Shown: in pieces, positions 1 through 8,542 of the stretch
Layout: every line of letters starts with the position of its first letter
Position numbering within the stretch: position 1 is the stretch's first letter
NCBI RefSeq assembly: GCF_015865035.1
Contig: NZ_JADZGI010000001.1
Coordinates: 1,364,001 to 1,428,000, forward strand
Origin: Novosphingobium aureum
GTDB taxonomy: Bacteria; Pseudomonadota; Alphaproteobacteria; Sphingomonadales; Sphingomonadaceae
Reading direction: 5' to 3'
DNA length: 64,000 nt
Notes under the pieces: generated by a model
What the model saw: the letters and a program-made list of their open reading frames with translations, nothing else
What the model was told of the DNA's origin: nothing
Databases searched by the model: none
Made by a program: the position numbers and the translations under genes

Positions 1-2789
1 GGCACGACCCGGAACGAGGCCTCGAAGTCGTCACCCACTGCCTTCGCGCGGGCTAGCCTAGCTTCGACTTCGGGACGGTCTTCGGGGTGGAGGCGCTCGA
101 GCGCCTGTTCGATCCGGGTGAGCGAGCCGTCGCTCTCGCCAAGGCCGAGCAGGTGGCGGTTGGTCTCGTCCGAGACCAGTTCACCGGTCTCGAGCGTGTA
201 TTGCCACACACCCATGCCGCCTGCCTTGATCGCGAGGTCGAGACGTTCGCGTTCGTTGGCGAGATCGTTGGCGACCGAGAGCGCCTCGGTGATGTCGGTC
301 AGGACCAGCGTAGCGCCGTCGGTCGTGCCATGCTGGGTGCGGTAAGGCAGCACGCGCAGGGACAAGGTGCGTTTGCCGTCGCGGGTGTGGACGTGCCGCT
401 GTACCGGCTCGCCGCTCGCCGCGACCTCGCGTGCATCGTCGAGGTAGCCGGTATCTTCCAGTCGCGAGGTCACGTCTGCAAGGCTGCGTCCGCGATCGCC
501 CTGTTGCAGCGGGAAGATACCGGTCGCGGCCTCGGTGAAGCTGCGGATGTTGAGATCGGCGTCGAGCACGATCACCGCCAGCTCGGTCGATTCGAAGAAG
601 TTGCGCAGGTCCGAATTGGCGACGGTGAGCTGGTCGACCTTGCTCTTGAGCTCGTCGTTGACGGTCGAGAGCTCCTCGTTGGTCGACTGAAGCTCCTCGT
701 TCATCGACATCATTTCTTCGTTGGAGCTCTTGAGCTCCTCGTTCGCGGTTTCGAGTTCCTCGACCGCAGTGCGCAGCTTGTGGCGGGTGAGGCGAAGTTC
801 CTCTTCCAGCGCCTCCATGTGATCGTCGCCGCTCTCGATCTCTGCGGCATCGTCGGAGAAGGGGCGGAACGGGCCGCGATCGCGGAAGATCAGCAGCAAG
901 CTGCCGTCGCCGATAGGCTCGCCGATGACCTCGATCGGTTGCACGCCATAGTCCGAGGAGACCTCGACCTTGCGCGCGACGACGCGCCTGCCTTCGTCGC
1001 GTGCCTGGCGCACGAGCGGGCCGAGCACGTCGCGCAGGCCCGGCTTGGCCAGCGAGATCGCGTTGGAACCGCCGGTTCGCGTCACCGGGAAATCGAAGTA
1101 GCGGCTGAGCTTGCCATAGGCCGACATCACCGCGCCGTCCTGGTTCACCACCATCGCCGGAGGGGCGTAGCCCTCGGCCAGCCGCTGGATCGCGACGTCC
1201 GCGCGGGGACCGCGGGCGGAAGTCATGCGCGCGCGCGCACTCGCATTGGAGCTGGGAGCCGGATCGCGCCGGTCGTTTGCGGGCAGGTCGATCGGATAGC
1301 TGGGGTTGCCGGGCGCGCGCTCGAAGATGTGGGCATGATGGTCGAGGGCTGGAAACAGGTGCTCGAAGCGCCCGATGCTCTCGGACGGGCCAAGGAACAG
1401 GTAGCCGCCCGGACGCAGCGCGTAGTGCAGGATCGGCATGACCGACTTCTGCAGGCTGTCGTCGAAGTAGATCAGCAGGTTGCGGCAAGAGACCAGGTCG
1501 ATGCGTGAGAACGGCGGATCCTTGACCACCGAGTGGTTGGAAAAACGGATCAGGTCGCGGATCTGGCCGGTAATGGTGAAGCGCTCGCCGTGCGGCACGG
1601 TGTAGCGCTCGCGCATCGGCGAGGGAATGTCGGCGAAGGCGGCTGCCGGATAACTGCCCTCCCGGGCGACCTGCAGCATCTGCTCGTCGATGTCGGTGGC
1701 GAAAATCTGCACCGGGTTGGCTAGCCCGTGCAGGCGGGCCGCCTCGGCGAACAGCATCGCGATCGAGTAGGCTTCCTCGCCGCTCGAACAGCCCGGCACC
1801 CAGACCCGCACGTCCTCACCCTCGGCCCGGTCGAGCAGCAAGGGCTCGACGACCTTGGTGCGCAGCGTCTCGAACATGTCGGGATCGCGGAAGAAGCGAG
1901 TGACGTTGATCAGCAGGTCGCGGAAAAGCGCTTCGCATTCCTCGGAATCGTTGCGGATGCGCTGCAGGTAGGAGCCGGGATTGTCGATGTTCAGCACGTG
2001 CATGCGCCGGTCGACCCGCCGGACCAGGGTGGAGCGCTTGTAGCCGGCAAAATCGTGTCCGATCGTCGTGCGCAAGGTCGTGCACATGTCGTCGATGTGA
2101 TCGGCGACGACCTGCGCGGCCACGTCCTTGGGGTCGCCGTTGCGGCGCGTGAAGAAGGCGTTGAGGCAGTCGAGGATCTCGCTGGGCGGCTTGACGTAAT
2201 CGACGAGTCCGGTTCCGACGGCGGCGAGCGGCATACCGTCGTAGCGCGCGGTCTCGGGGTCCTGCGCGACGCACACGCCGCCGTGTTCCTTGATCGCGCG
2301 CAGGCCGGTCGAACCGTCGGCGCCGGTGCCCGAGAGGATCACGCAGGCGGCATTGGCCTGCTGGTCCGCGGCGAGCGAGATGAAGAAGTCGTCGATCGGC
2401 CGGCGCAACCCGCGCGGCTGGGCGAAGTCGGTCAGCTGAAGTTTGCCCTGGTGCAGCGCGAGGCCGCGACCGGGGGGAATGATGTAGACACGGTCAGGCT
2501 CGAGCCTTTCACCGCCCTCGCACTGCAGCACGTCGAGCGGGCTGGCGCGGTCGAGCAGTTCGGCGAGCATGCTTTCGTGATTGGGGTCGAGGTGCTGGAC
2601 GATGACGAAGGCGCAGCGCGTGGGCAGGCGTGCCACCGAGAGCATGTCGCGCAGTGCCTCGAGCCCGCCCGCAGAGGCGCCGATGCCGATGACCGGGATC
2701 GTGCCACGATGCCCGTTCCCGCGGGCGCGCTTGTCGTTGCCCGCCACACCCTCGCGTCCGTTATCCACTTCGTGGTCGTCCCGGCTCAC
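1..2789 (-). CDS. CheB-CheR-PAS fusion sensor (partial, 3' end off window)
   Basis: Fusion of a CheB-type methylesterase, a CheR-type methyltransferase, a coiled coil and PAS domains; such proteins usually end in a histidine kinase, which would lie beyond the window edge. Seen: the CheB core motif IGIGASAGG near residue 39, the CheR SAM-binding motif GCSSGEEAYS, then heptad repeats rich in NEEL (about 620-790 on the plus strand), then PAS-like sequence to position 1. The start is a GTG at 2789 that overlaps the TGA of the upstream LOV gene by a GTGA junction, which implies translational coupling. CheB and CheR in such fusions act on receptor glutamates or have become phospho-independent sensors; which applies here cannot be read from sequence. 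No stop codon occurs in frame between 2789 and 1, so the C-terminus is missing. Confidence 0.9.
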   Translation of the reverse strand, partial: MSRDDHEVDNGREGVAGNDKRARGNGHRGTIPVIGIGASAGGLEALRDMLSVARLPTRCAFVIVQHLDPNHESMLAELLDRASPLDVLQCEGGERLEPDRVYIIPPGRGLALHQGKLQLTDFAQPRGLRRPIDDFFISLAADQQANAACVILSGTGADGSTGLRAIKEHGGVCVAQDPETARYDGMPLAAVGTGLVDYVKPPSEILDCLNAFFTRRNGDPKDVAAQVVADHIDDMCTTLRTTIGHDFAGYKRSTLVRRVDRRMHVLNIDNPGSYLQRIRNDSEECEALFRDLLINVTRFFRDPDMFETLRTKVVEPLLLDRAEGEDVRVWVPGCSSGEEAYSIAMLFAEAARLHGLANPVQIFATDIDEQMLQVAREGSYPAAAFADIPSPMRERYTVPHGERFTITGQIRDLIRFSNHSVVKDPPFSRIDLVSCRNLLIYFDDSLQKSVMPILHYALRPGGYLFLGPSESIGRFEHLFPALDHHAHIFERAPGNPSYPIDLPANDRRDPAPSSNASARARMTSARGPRADVAIQRLAEGYAPPAMVVNQDGAVMSAYGKLSRYFDFPVTRTGGSNAISLAKPGLRDVLGPLVRQARDEGRRVVARKVEVSSDYGVQPIEVIGEPIGDGSLLLIFRDRGPFRPFSDDAAEIESGDDHMEALEEELRLTRHKLRTAVEELETANEELKSSNEEMMSMNEELQSTNEELSTVNDELKSKVDQLTVANSDLRNFFESTELAVIVLDADLNIRSFTEAATGIFPLQQGDRGRSLADVTSRLEDTGYLDDAREVAASGEPVQRHVHTRDGKRTLSLRVLPYRTQHGTTDGATLVLTDITEALSVANDLANERERLDLAIKAGGMGVWQYTLETGELVSDETNRHLLGLGESDGSLTRIEQALERLHPEDRPEVEARLARAKAVGDDFEASFRVV

Positions 2790-3361
2790 AGGAAGCTGCC
2801 GTTGTCGAGGTCTGCCAGCGTCAGCCTTGCCTGGGCGACTGTCCGGGCCGAATTGGCGATGGTGGTCAAGGTCCCCTCGACGATGATCCCGCTCTCGGCC
2901 GCTGCCGGGCTGAGCCGGGTCAGCGTCTGGCCCAGTTCCTGGTCGTAGGCCTCGAGGCGCTCGGGCTGAGCGCGGCTGACGTCGAATTGCGAGGCGAAGA
3001 TGTAGCGGGTCTGTCCATCGAGGCCGCGCAGCCGCGACATGTAGAGCAGGTTGACGAAAGGCGTGCCGTCCTTCTTGAAGTTGAGGATCGGTTTGCGAAC
3101 GTTTGCAGCTGTATCGTCGTCAAGAAATGCGCGCAGGATGGTGCGTGCCTCCTGATCGTCGGCTTCGCCCTGCAGGATGCGGCAGTTGCGCCCTGCCAGT
3201 TCCGATTGCTCATAGCCGGTCAGCTCGGAAAAACGCGAATTGACCAGCAGCAGCGGGTTGTCGCCATCGGGTGCGGCCAGCGCCAGCGCGACCTGGGAAT
3301 TTTCGAAGAAGGTACGCAGCTGTTCGGGTACGGTATCGTCGTGCACGCAGGCGTACTCCAC
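2786..3361 (-). CDS. LOV (PAS) domain protein, putative blue-light sensor
   Basis: About 191 residues, mostly one LOV domain (roughly residues 15-125). The LOV signature GRNCRILQG is intact, with the flavin-adduct cysteine at residue 60, and the downstream NFKKDGTPFVNLLYMS segment matches the flavin-binding sheet of LOV proteins. LOV domains bind FMN and form a cysteinyl adduct in blue light. There is no kinase or output domain; a short helical C-terminal tail follows, so the partner is probably the CheB-CheR-PAS protein encoded next in the same operon with a GTGA overlap. An in-frame stop lies directly upstream of the GTG at 3361. A second GTG at 3346 has GGAG nine bases before it and may be the true start. 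Confidence 0.88.
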   Translation of the reverse strand: MEYACVHDDTVPEQLRTFFENSQVALALAAPDGDNPLLLVNSRFSELTGYEQSELAGRNCRILQGEADDQEARTILRAFLDDDTAANVRKPILNFKKDGTPFVNLLYMSRLRGLDGQTRYIFASQFDVSRAQPERLEAYDQELGQTLTRLSPAAAESGIIVEGTLTTIANSARTVAQARLTLADLDNGSFL

Positions 3362-3480
3362 TCAGGTCTATTCCGGCGCGGCACGCCGGATTTCAGGCGG
3401 GGCCAGCTCTTGCGCGACCACTTGGCTCGGATTGATCGGCTATGTGCCCGATTTGCCCCTGCGCGTCACGCCCCTGTTTT

Positions 3481-3506
3481 GAACTTTCGAGCCTTGGGCG
3501 GGTTCC
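3481..3506 (-). promoter_or_regulatory. possible EcfG-type (general stress) promoter for the LOV operon
   Basis: On the minus strand GGAAC (3506-3502) is followed after 16 bases by AGTT. The alphaproteobacterial EcfG consensus is GGAAC-N16/17-CGTT, so there is one mismatch. It lies about 120 bases upstream of the LOV start. A match this short can occur by chance. Confidence 0.3.
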
Positions 3507-3570
3507 GCTGGTGTGTGCAAAAGGCGCGACGGGCGTCAGCAAAGGGTATTGCGCGCGTCAGACGCGCGAA

Positions 3571-3602
3571 GGCCCGGTCTTGCGTTTCGGCAAGACCGGG
3601 CC
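3571..3602 (-). terminator. perfect 13-bp hairpin, second behind the TonB receptor
   Basis: GGCCCGGTCTTGC (3571-3583) pairs with GCAAGACCGGGCC (3590-3602) with loop GTTTCG. On the minus strand a short TTC-containing run follows. It forms a tandem pair with the hairpin at 3623-3650. Confidence 0.6.
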
Positions 3603-3622
3603 TCGATCGGATCGGGACCGAA

Positions 3623-3650
3623 CCCCGCGCCGGGTTCGACCGGCGCGGGG
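3623..3650 (-). terminator. perfect 11-bp hairpin behind the TonB receptor gene
   Basis: CCCCGCGCCGG (3623-3633) pairs with CCGGCGCGGGG (3640-3650) around a six-base loop, starting 12 bases after the receptor stop codon. No clear U-tract follows, so it may protect the 3' end rather than terminate by itself. Confidence 0.55.
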
Positions 3651-3661
3651 ATGGCAGATCG

Positions 3662-6481
3662 TCAGAACTTCACGCTGACACCGGCTGTTACATAGCGGCC
3701 GATTGCGTCGTAGTTGGACGGGATCGGGTACATGTAACCGATGTTGCCGCCGAACAGCGCGGGCTGCTTGTCGAACAGGTTCTGCGCGGAGAGGAAGAAG
3801 TGCGGCTCGACCGCGCTGTCTTCGATCGTGTAGCCCAGCGTGAGGTCGGTATAGGAGACCGCCGGGATGCGCCCGGTCTCGAACACCAGCGCCGGGTTCG
3901 ACGAAGGCCGCTGCGAGGAGTTCCAGCGGGTCTGCGCCATCAGCGAGAAGCCGCCCTTGTTCCAGCCGACCATGCCGGTGACACGCCACACCGAGGTGCC
4001 CGGCGAGCTGGCCTCGTCCAGCGGGGTGGCGCCCTCGAAGGACTGGGTCACCAGCTTGGGCTGGTAGGCCACGAAGGTGCGGATCGAGAGCTGTCCGCCT
4101 GCCAGACCCGTGGTGTAGTTGCCTTCGAAGTCGACGCCCTCGGTGCGGATCGTGGCCGCGTTGACCGGCGAGCTGAGCACGGCGGAAGGATAGTTGGCGG
4201 CCGAGGTGTCGCTGTAGGGCAGCGGCCGCACGTAGAGATCGCATAGCGGCGAGGTGCCGCCGCTTTCCTGACACTGGGCCTGGATCTCGGGCGAGGTCCC
4301 GCTCAGCGAGACGATCGCGTCCTTGATCTTGATCCGGTAGTAGTCGAGCGAGAGCGACAGGCCCGGCAGCCACGAAGGCGTATAGACCGCGCCTGCAGTG
4401 AGCGTGTCCGCCTTTTCGGGCGTGAGGGTGTCGTTGCCGCTGTTGCGCAGGATCACCGAACCCGAGGTCGAGGTGTGGATGTCCGCAAAGCCCGAGGTGC
4501 TGGTCGCGAGCGGGGCGTAGAGATCATACAGGGTTGGTGCCCGGATATCGCGCGAGCGCGTGCCGCGCAGGCTCAGGTCGTCGGTAACCTTCCAGTCCAC
4601 GCCGATCTTCCAGGTGTGCTCGGAGCCGCTGGTCGAATAGTGCGTGTAGCGGTAGGCGCCGTTGACCGCGAGCATGCGGATCAGCGGCAGGTCGGCGAGC
4701 AGCGGAGCGTTCACTTCGATCGCGCCTTCGGCGACGTTCTGGCTCATCTTGGGCAGCGAGGCGGTGGTGTTGAACTGCCACACGAGCTGGTTGGTCGAGC
4801 AGCCGAAGCGAATGCCGGTGCAGTCGAGCGGCTCGGTCGGCTCGTCGGTGCTGCGGTTCTCGAGCGAGAGCTCGCGATATTCGCCGCTGACGGCGAACTG
4901 CAGCGGACCGGCGGGCAGTTCGAGGGCCGTACCCGCGATGCTCGCGTTGAAGTCGTCCATCGCATTGGTCAGCTTGAACGAGGTGTCGCCGGTGATGTAG
5001 TCGATCGCCTCGGAACTGGCGGAACCGTAGCCGAACGGATTGAGCGGTACGCAGCCGGGATAGAGCCCCGGATTGGTCAGGCTGGTGCGGCATACGATAT
5101 TGCCATTGGCATCGGTAGTCGCATCGAGCGCGGCGAGCAGGCGGCCGGTGTTCTCGTTGTTGCGCGCGGTGACGAAGGTCTGCGTTTCGGAGTGCGAGTA
5201 GGTCGCCTCCCAGCGCAGGTCGCCGAACAGTTCGCCCTTGAGGCCGGTGTTTACGAACCAGGTCGTCGTCTTGGCGTCGGTGATGATCGGCGGCGCTTCG
5301 TAGAACATCTTGGTGAAGGTGAAGCTTTCCTCACCTGCCGCGTTCAGTGCGTCGCGGTATTCGGGGCGCAGGAAGGCATTGTCCGAGCCGATCTGGACGC
5401 TGTTGGCCCACGAGGTCCAGTAGTTGTTGATGTTGCGCGCGCGGGTGTACGAACCCTGCACGAAGAAGCGCGTGTCATCTGTCAGGTCGAAGTCGAACCG
5501 GCCAAAGGCCTGATGCGTCTCGAGCGAGCCGATCAGCGAGTTGGCGGGCACGCGGCCACCGTCGCCGCCGCTCTCCAGGTTGGCCGAACCGGTCGGTGCG
5601 CCATGGTTGAAGGGGCGCAGGCTGCCGTCGGGATTGAACACCGTGTCGGCAAAGATGCCCGAGAGGATCGCGCCGTGCGGCGTCCAGTCGGAACGGCGCA
5701 TGTCGTCGTAGAAGCGGTTGGGCGAGGCCGCGGTGCCAGTGCCCGAATAGCCGCGCCCGGACACGCCGTAGGGGCGGTCCGAGATTCGGCCGATGCCGTC
5801 GCTGTTGTAGTACTCGTAGCTGGCCTCGATGTGCGCACGCCCGTCCATGAGGTACGTGCCGCCGACCAGGCCGAGGCGCTGGCTGGCGTTGTCGCCGCGG
5901 CTCGAGATGCCGTATTGGCCGCTCGCCTTGAGCCCTTCGAAGCTGTCATCGACGATGAAGTTGATGACGCCCGAGACCGCGTCCGAGCCATAGACCGCCG
6001 AAGCACCGCCGGTGACGATGTCGACCCGCTTGATCAGCGCCTGCGGGATGGTGTTGGTGTCGATGCCGCCGCTGGTGGCCGAAGGGGCCATGCGGTTGCC
6101 GTCGAACAGCACGAGGCCGCGCTGGGTGCCGATGCCGCGCAGGTCGAGGAAGTTGCCTGCCGCGTTGGCAGAGGGGGCACCTGCGGTGCGCTGGTTCGAC
6201 GAGCCCTGGAAGATGGGCAGCTTGTTGAGCGCATCGGGAATGTTGCTCGGGGTCGCTTCCATCAGCTGTTCGGTCGAGACCACGGTCAGCGGCGTGGGCG
6301 AATTGTTGCCATTGGCGATGATGCGCGAGCCAGTGACGACGATCGCCTCGCCGGTGTCGGCTCCAGCATCGAGCGGGGCGGACAGGGAATCGCTGGTGGA
6401 CGCGCCTTGCGCCAGCGCCGGAACGGCCAGCGAGGCCACGCAGGCACTGGTCAGAAGGGAAATGGGAATACGGGCTCGCAT
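3662..6481 (-). CDS. TonB-dependent outer-membrane receptor
   Basis: A 939-residue outer-membrane receptor that would import a ligand using TonB energy. The N-terminus is a clear signal peptide (Ala-rich, cleavage near AQG, residue 25), followed by the TonB-box-like EAIVVTGSRI near residue 48, the plug domain (about 60-170, with VYGSDAVSGVINFI) and a long beta-barrel that ends in the usual aromatic residue (VSVKF). The ATG at 6481 has GGAGAG eight bases upstream; a TTG one codon earlier is possible. The ligand is not shown by sequence. Neighbours (IclR regulator, MFS transporter, MBL-fold hydrolase, secreted esterase) and the shared palindrome at 6632 suggest uptake of an ester- or lactone-like compound. 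Tandem hairpins follow the stop. Confidence 0.93.
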   Translation of the reverse strand: MRARIPISLLTSACVASLAVPALAQGASTSDSLSAPLDAGADTGEAIVVTGSRIIANGNNSPTPLTVVSTEQLMEATPSNIPDALNKLPIFQGSSNQRTAGAPSANAAGNFLDLRGIGTQRGLVLFDGNRMAPSATSGGIDTNTIPQALIKRVDIVTGGASAVYGSDAVSGVINFIVDDSFEGLKASGQYGISSRGDNASQRLGLVGGTYLMDGRAHIEASYEYYNSDGIGRISDRPYGVSGRGYSGTGTAASPNRFYDDMRRSDWTPHGAILSGIFADTVFNPDGSLRPFNHGAPTGSANLESGGDGGRVPANSLIGSLETHQAFGRFDFDLTDDTRFFVQGSYTRARNINNYWTSWANSVQIGSDNAFLRPEYRDALNAAGEESFTFTKMFYEAPPIITDAKTTTWFVNTGLKGELFGDLRWEATYSHSETQTFVTARNNENTGRLLAALDATTDANGNIVCRTSLTNPGLYPGCVPLNPFGYGSASSEAIDYITGDTSFKLTNAMDDFNASIAGTALELPAGPLQFAVSGEYRELSLENRSTDEPTEPLDCTGIRFGCSTNQLVWQFNTTASLPKMSQNVAEGAIEVNAPLLADLPLIRMLAVNGAYRYTHYSTSGSEHTWKIGVDWKVTDDLSLRGTRSRDIRAPTLYDLYAPLATSTSGFADIHTSTSGSVILRNSGNDTLTPEKADTLTAGAVYTPSWLPGLSLSLDYYRIKIKDAIVSLSGTSPEIQAQCQESGGTSPLCDLYVRPLPYSDTSAANYPSAVLSSPVNAATIRTEGVDFEGNYTTGLAGGQLSIRTFVAYQPKLVTQSFEGATPLDEASSPGTSVWRVTGMVGWNKGGFSLMAQTRWNSSQRPSSNPALVFETGRIPAVSYTDLTLGYTIEDSAVEPHFFLSAQNLFDKQPALFGGNIGYMYPIPSNYDAIGRYVTAGVSVKF

Positions 6482-6631
6482 CAAGAATACTCTCCGAAAA
6501 TGCAGGAAGCGATGGTTCCGTTCGCCGGGGCGTTCGGAACCCGGGCGAGCTGGCGGGTGGATCGCCCGTCAGCTGCTTGCAGGCATTGCCTACACACCGA
6601 CACGTCCGGCTCGACAGCGAGGCTCGCGCGT

Positions 6632-6646
6632 TTTCACTCGGTGAAA
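6632..6646. promoter_or_regulatory. palindromic operator candidate TTTCAC-N3-GTGAAA, copy 1
   Basis: A perfect 6-bp inverted repeat with three-base spacer (TCG), followed by GT, lies 151 bases upstream of the TonB receptor start, between it and the IclR gene. The same 15-bp pattern recurs at 9922 and 9950. It is a likely binding site for the local regulator; assigning it to the IclR protein is inference. Confidence 0.6.
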
Positions 6647-6720
6647 GTCAGTTGGTAGTTTTCATGCGTCTGACCACCGGTTGACCCGCATTTTATGTGG
6701 CGCATCGGGTGTTTGCGCGA

Positions 6721-7551
6721 TCAGGTCTTGTCTTGGGGAATGGCAGACAGCTCCGTGCTGATCGCTGCTGCACAGGCACGCAGGGGCGGCACGAACTGGC
6801 GCACAGCGTGCTCGGGACGCATGGCCGAGGCGAAATAGGCGAGGGCGATCGCGCCGCGCGGGCGATCATGTTCGAAGACGGCAGCCGCGATCGAGGAGGT
6901 CTTGCCCGGATTGCGGGTAAAGCGGTTGAAACTGCGCGTGGCGTGGCCTTGCTCGCGGACCTGCACGAGGATGTCGCGCTGGCGCATGTCCTCGAGGATG
7001 TTGCCCCAGTCGGGATTCGCCATCTTCGCGATCGAGCCCAGGATCAGCGCGCTTTCCTCTTCGGGCAGCGCGGCAAGGTAGGCCAGCCCGGCGGCGGATT
7101 CGAGGATCGGGCTGGCATAGCCGGGGAAGTATTCGTTGAAGGTGAGTGCGCTGAGCGCATGGGTGGAGTCGCGGATCACCATCGAATGCCCGACATGGGT
7201 CGACAAGATGATCGGCCACGAGACCTCGCGGGTCAGCTCCACGAGATGCGGTCGGGCAATCTTGGCCAGCCGGCTGTCACCCTGGTAGCCGTGCGAGAGC
7301 GTCTGGACGAGCGCCGTGGGGCGGTAGTAGCGCCGCTTTGGTTCGCGCTCGATCAGCCCGTAGTTCGCCAGCGACTGCACGATCCGCATCACCGTGGGAA
7401 AGGGCAGGTCGCAGGCCTTCTGGATGTCCTTCATCGGGGCCGACCCGATCCGGTTGATCGCCTGCAGGACCGCCAGCCCGCGCGAGAGCGTCCGGATGGA
7501 CGTGCCGGTCCCCCTGTTTTCGTCGATGTCGCTCGCCATGCCGCCAGTCAT
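6721..7551 (-). CDS. IclR-family transcriptional regulator
   Basis: 276 residues: an N-terminal winged helix-turn-helix (about residues 18-82, with MKDIQKACDLPFPTVMRIVQ) and a C-terminal IclR effector domain (about 95-265). IclR proteins usually bind small aromatic or carboxylic acid ligands and control nearby catabolic genes. It sits between the TonB receptor and the MBL/MFS operon, all on the minus strand, which makes it the obvious regulator of this locus. The three TTTCAC-N3-GTGAAA palindromes in front of the receptor and transporter/esterase genes are candidate operators. ATG 7551 has no good ribosome site; the ATG at 7539 is an alternative start. The ligand is unknown. Confidence 0.9.
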   Translation of the reverse strand: MTGGMASDIDENRGTGTSIRTLSRGLAVLQAINRIGSAPMKDIQKACDLPFPTVMRIVQSLANYGLIEREPKRRYYRPTALVQTLSHGYQGDSRLAKIARPHLVELTREVSWPIILSTHVGHSMVIRDSTHALSALTFNEYFPGYASPILESAAGLAYLAALPEEESALILGSIAKMANPDWGNILEDMRQRDILVQVREQGHATRSFNRFTRNPGKTSSIAAAVFEHDRPRGAIALAYFASAMRPEHAVRQFVPPLRACAAAISTELSAIPQDKT

Positions 7552-7596
7552 AACTATTTGCGGCCATTCGAAACATTATAATGGATGAACGTTCAC

Positions 7597-7619
7597 ATGG
7601 CGGATTTTACAACCGCCAT
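7597..7619. terminator. hairpin between MBL-fold and IclR genes
   Basis: ATGGCGG (7597-7603) and CCGCCAT (7613-7619) form a perfect inverted repeat around a nine-base A/T-rich loop. It lies after the MBL-fold stop and before the IclR start, so it could be a weak terminator or an operator for IclR. Confidence 0.35.
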
Positions 7620-7634
7620 TTCCGCATTTTGCGA

Positions 7635-8525
7635 TCAATCCCGCAAGCGGTAGGCCTCGCCCTGGCGGGCGATGCGTACGATTCTTTCCCCGCGAAAATG
7701 TGCCGGGCACAGCCACAGCCCGCGCTCGGCGGCCTCGTCGAGCATCGCTCGGCGGGTGCGCGCGGACTGGGCGCGGTCGGAGCAAAATGCGCTCGAGAGG
7801 TCGGGGAAGGGCAGTTGCAGCGGTGAGTGGATCGCATCGCCGCAAAACAGCACGGTGCGATCGCCGCCGCTGATCTCCATGCCAAGGTGCCCGGGGGTGT
7901 GCCCGGCGAGATCGGTGAAGCGCTGCCCGGTGAACAGGCTGTCGCCGGGTGCGACTTCCATCGCCTGTCCACTGGCGAGCACCGGTAGCACGCTGTCGGC
8001 ATAGGCGCCGTGGTTGATCGTCTCGGGCTGCGCCGAGGTACTGGCCTGCGCGGCCCAGTAGGTCAGTTCCTCGCGGCCCATCGCATAGCGCGCGCGCGGG
8101 AAGGTCGGCACCCAGCGCCCGTCTACCAGTTGCGTGTTCCAGCCCACGTGATCGGCGTGAAGGTGCGTGCAGAACACCAGGTCGATATCTTCCGGGGCGA
8201 GGCCGATGGCAGCGAGGCTGGCGATCAGCGAGGCTCCCGAGCGGCGGTTCCAGGCCGAATGGGCGGGGCGCTCCTTGTGATCGCCAACGCACATGTCGAC
8301 GAGGATGTTGAGGCTGGGCGTGCGCACGAGGAAGCTGTGCATGCCCAGCCGTATCCGTCGCGTTGCGATGGCATAGTGCCATGGGTCGAGCCAGTCGTAC
8401 ACGGCCAGCGCGTCCGGATCGGCATCGGGAAACATGCGGGCGAGGTCGATCTCGAAGCAATCCTCGTCGACGATCGCGTGGACCGCGTGCTCGCCCAGTG
8501 CAAAGCCGCTCGATGTGGTCGTCAT
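7635..8525 (-). CDS. metallo-beta-lactamase-fold hydrolase
   Basis: 296 residues with the full metal-binding set: THLHADHVG (HxHxDH), a later histidine in GHTPGHLG, and the bridging aspartate in CGDAIHS. There is no signal peptide, so it should be cytoplasmic. The fold includes lactonases, phosphotriesterase-like enzymes and glyoxalase II; overall layout resembles the lactonase/organophosphate hydrolase branch, but the substrate cannot be fixed from sequence. It lies 17 bases after the MFS transporter gene on the same strand, so the two form an operon. With the outer-membrane receptor and a secreted esterase nearby, it probably hydrolyses an imported ester or lactone intermediate. Confidence 0.88.
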   Translation of the reverse strand: MTTTSSGFALGEHAVHAIVDEDCFEIDLARMFPDADPDALAVYDWLDPWHYAIATRRIRLGMHSFLVRTPSLNILVDMCVGDHKERPAHSAWNRRSGASLIASLAAIGLAPEDIDLVFCTHLHADHVGWNTQLVDGRWVPTFPRARYAMGREELTYWAAQASTSAQPETINHGAYADSVLPVLASGQAMEVAPGDSLFTGQRFTDLAGHTPGHLGMEISGGDRTVLFCGDAIHSPLQLPFPDLSSAFCSDRAQSARTRRAMLDEAAERGLWLCPAHFRGERIVRIARQGEAYRLRD

Positions 8526-8542
8526 GCTTGGTGTTTTCCCGA

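Larger units (their letters stand above)
3362..3661. other. 300-base intergenic region, no gene
   Basis: Separates the TonB receptor (ending at 3662) from the LOV gene (starting at 3361), both on the minus strand. It holds two perfect hairpins close to the receptor stop and a possible EcfG promoter nearer the LOV gene. The short ORFs here show no protein-like features. Confidence 0.7.

Noticed and set aside
87..2948. Long plus-strand ORFs at 87-1508 and 1728-2948
   Set aside because: Their products lack domain features and are Arg/His/Val/Asp-rich in the way antisense frames of GC-rich genes are; the minus-strand frame is an intact CheB-CheR-PAS protein.
4475..6658. Plus-strand ORF of 727 codons
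   Set aside because: It is antisense to the TonB receptor over nearly its whole length and has no recognisable motif.
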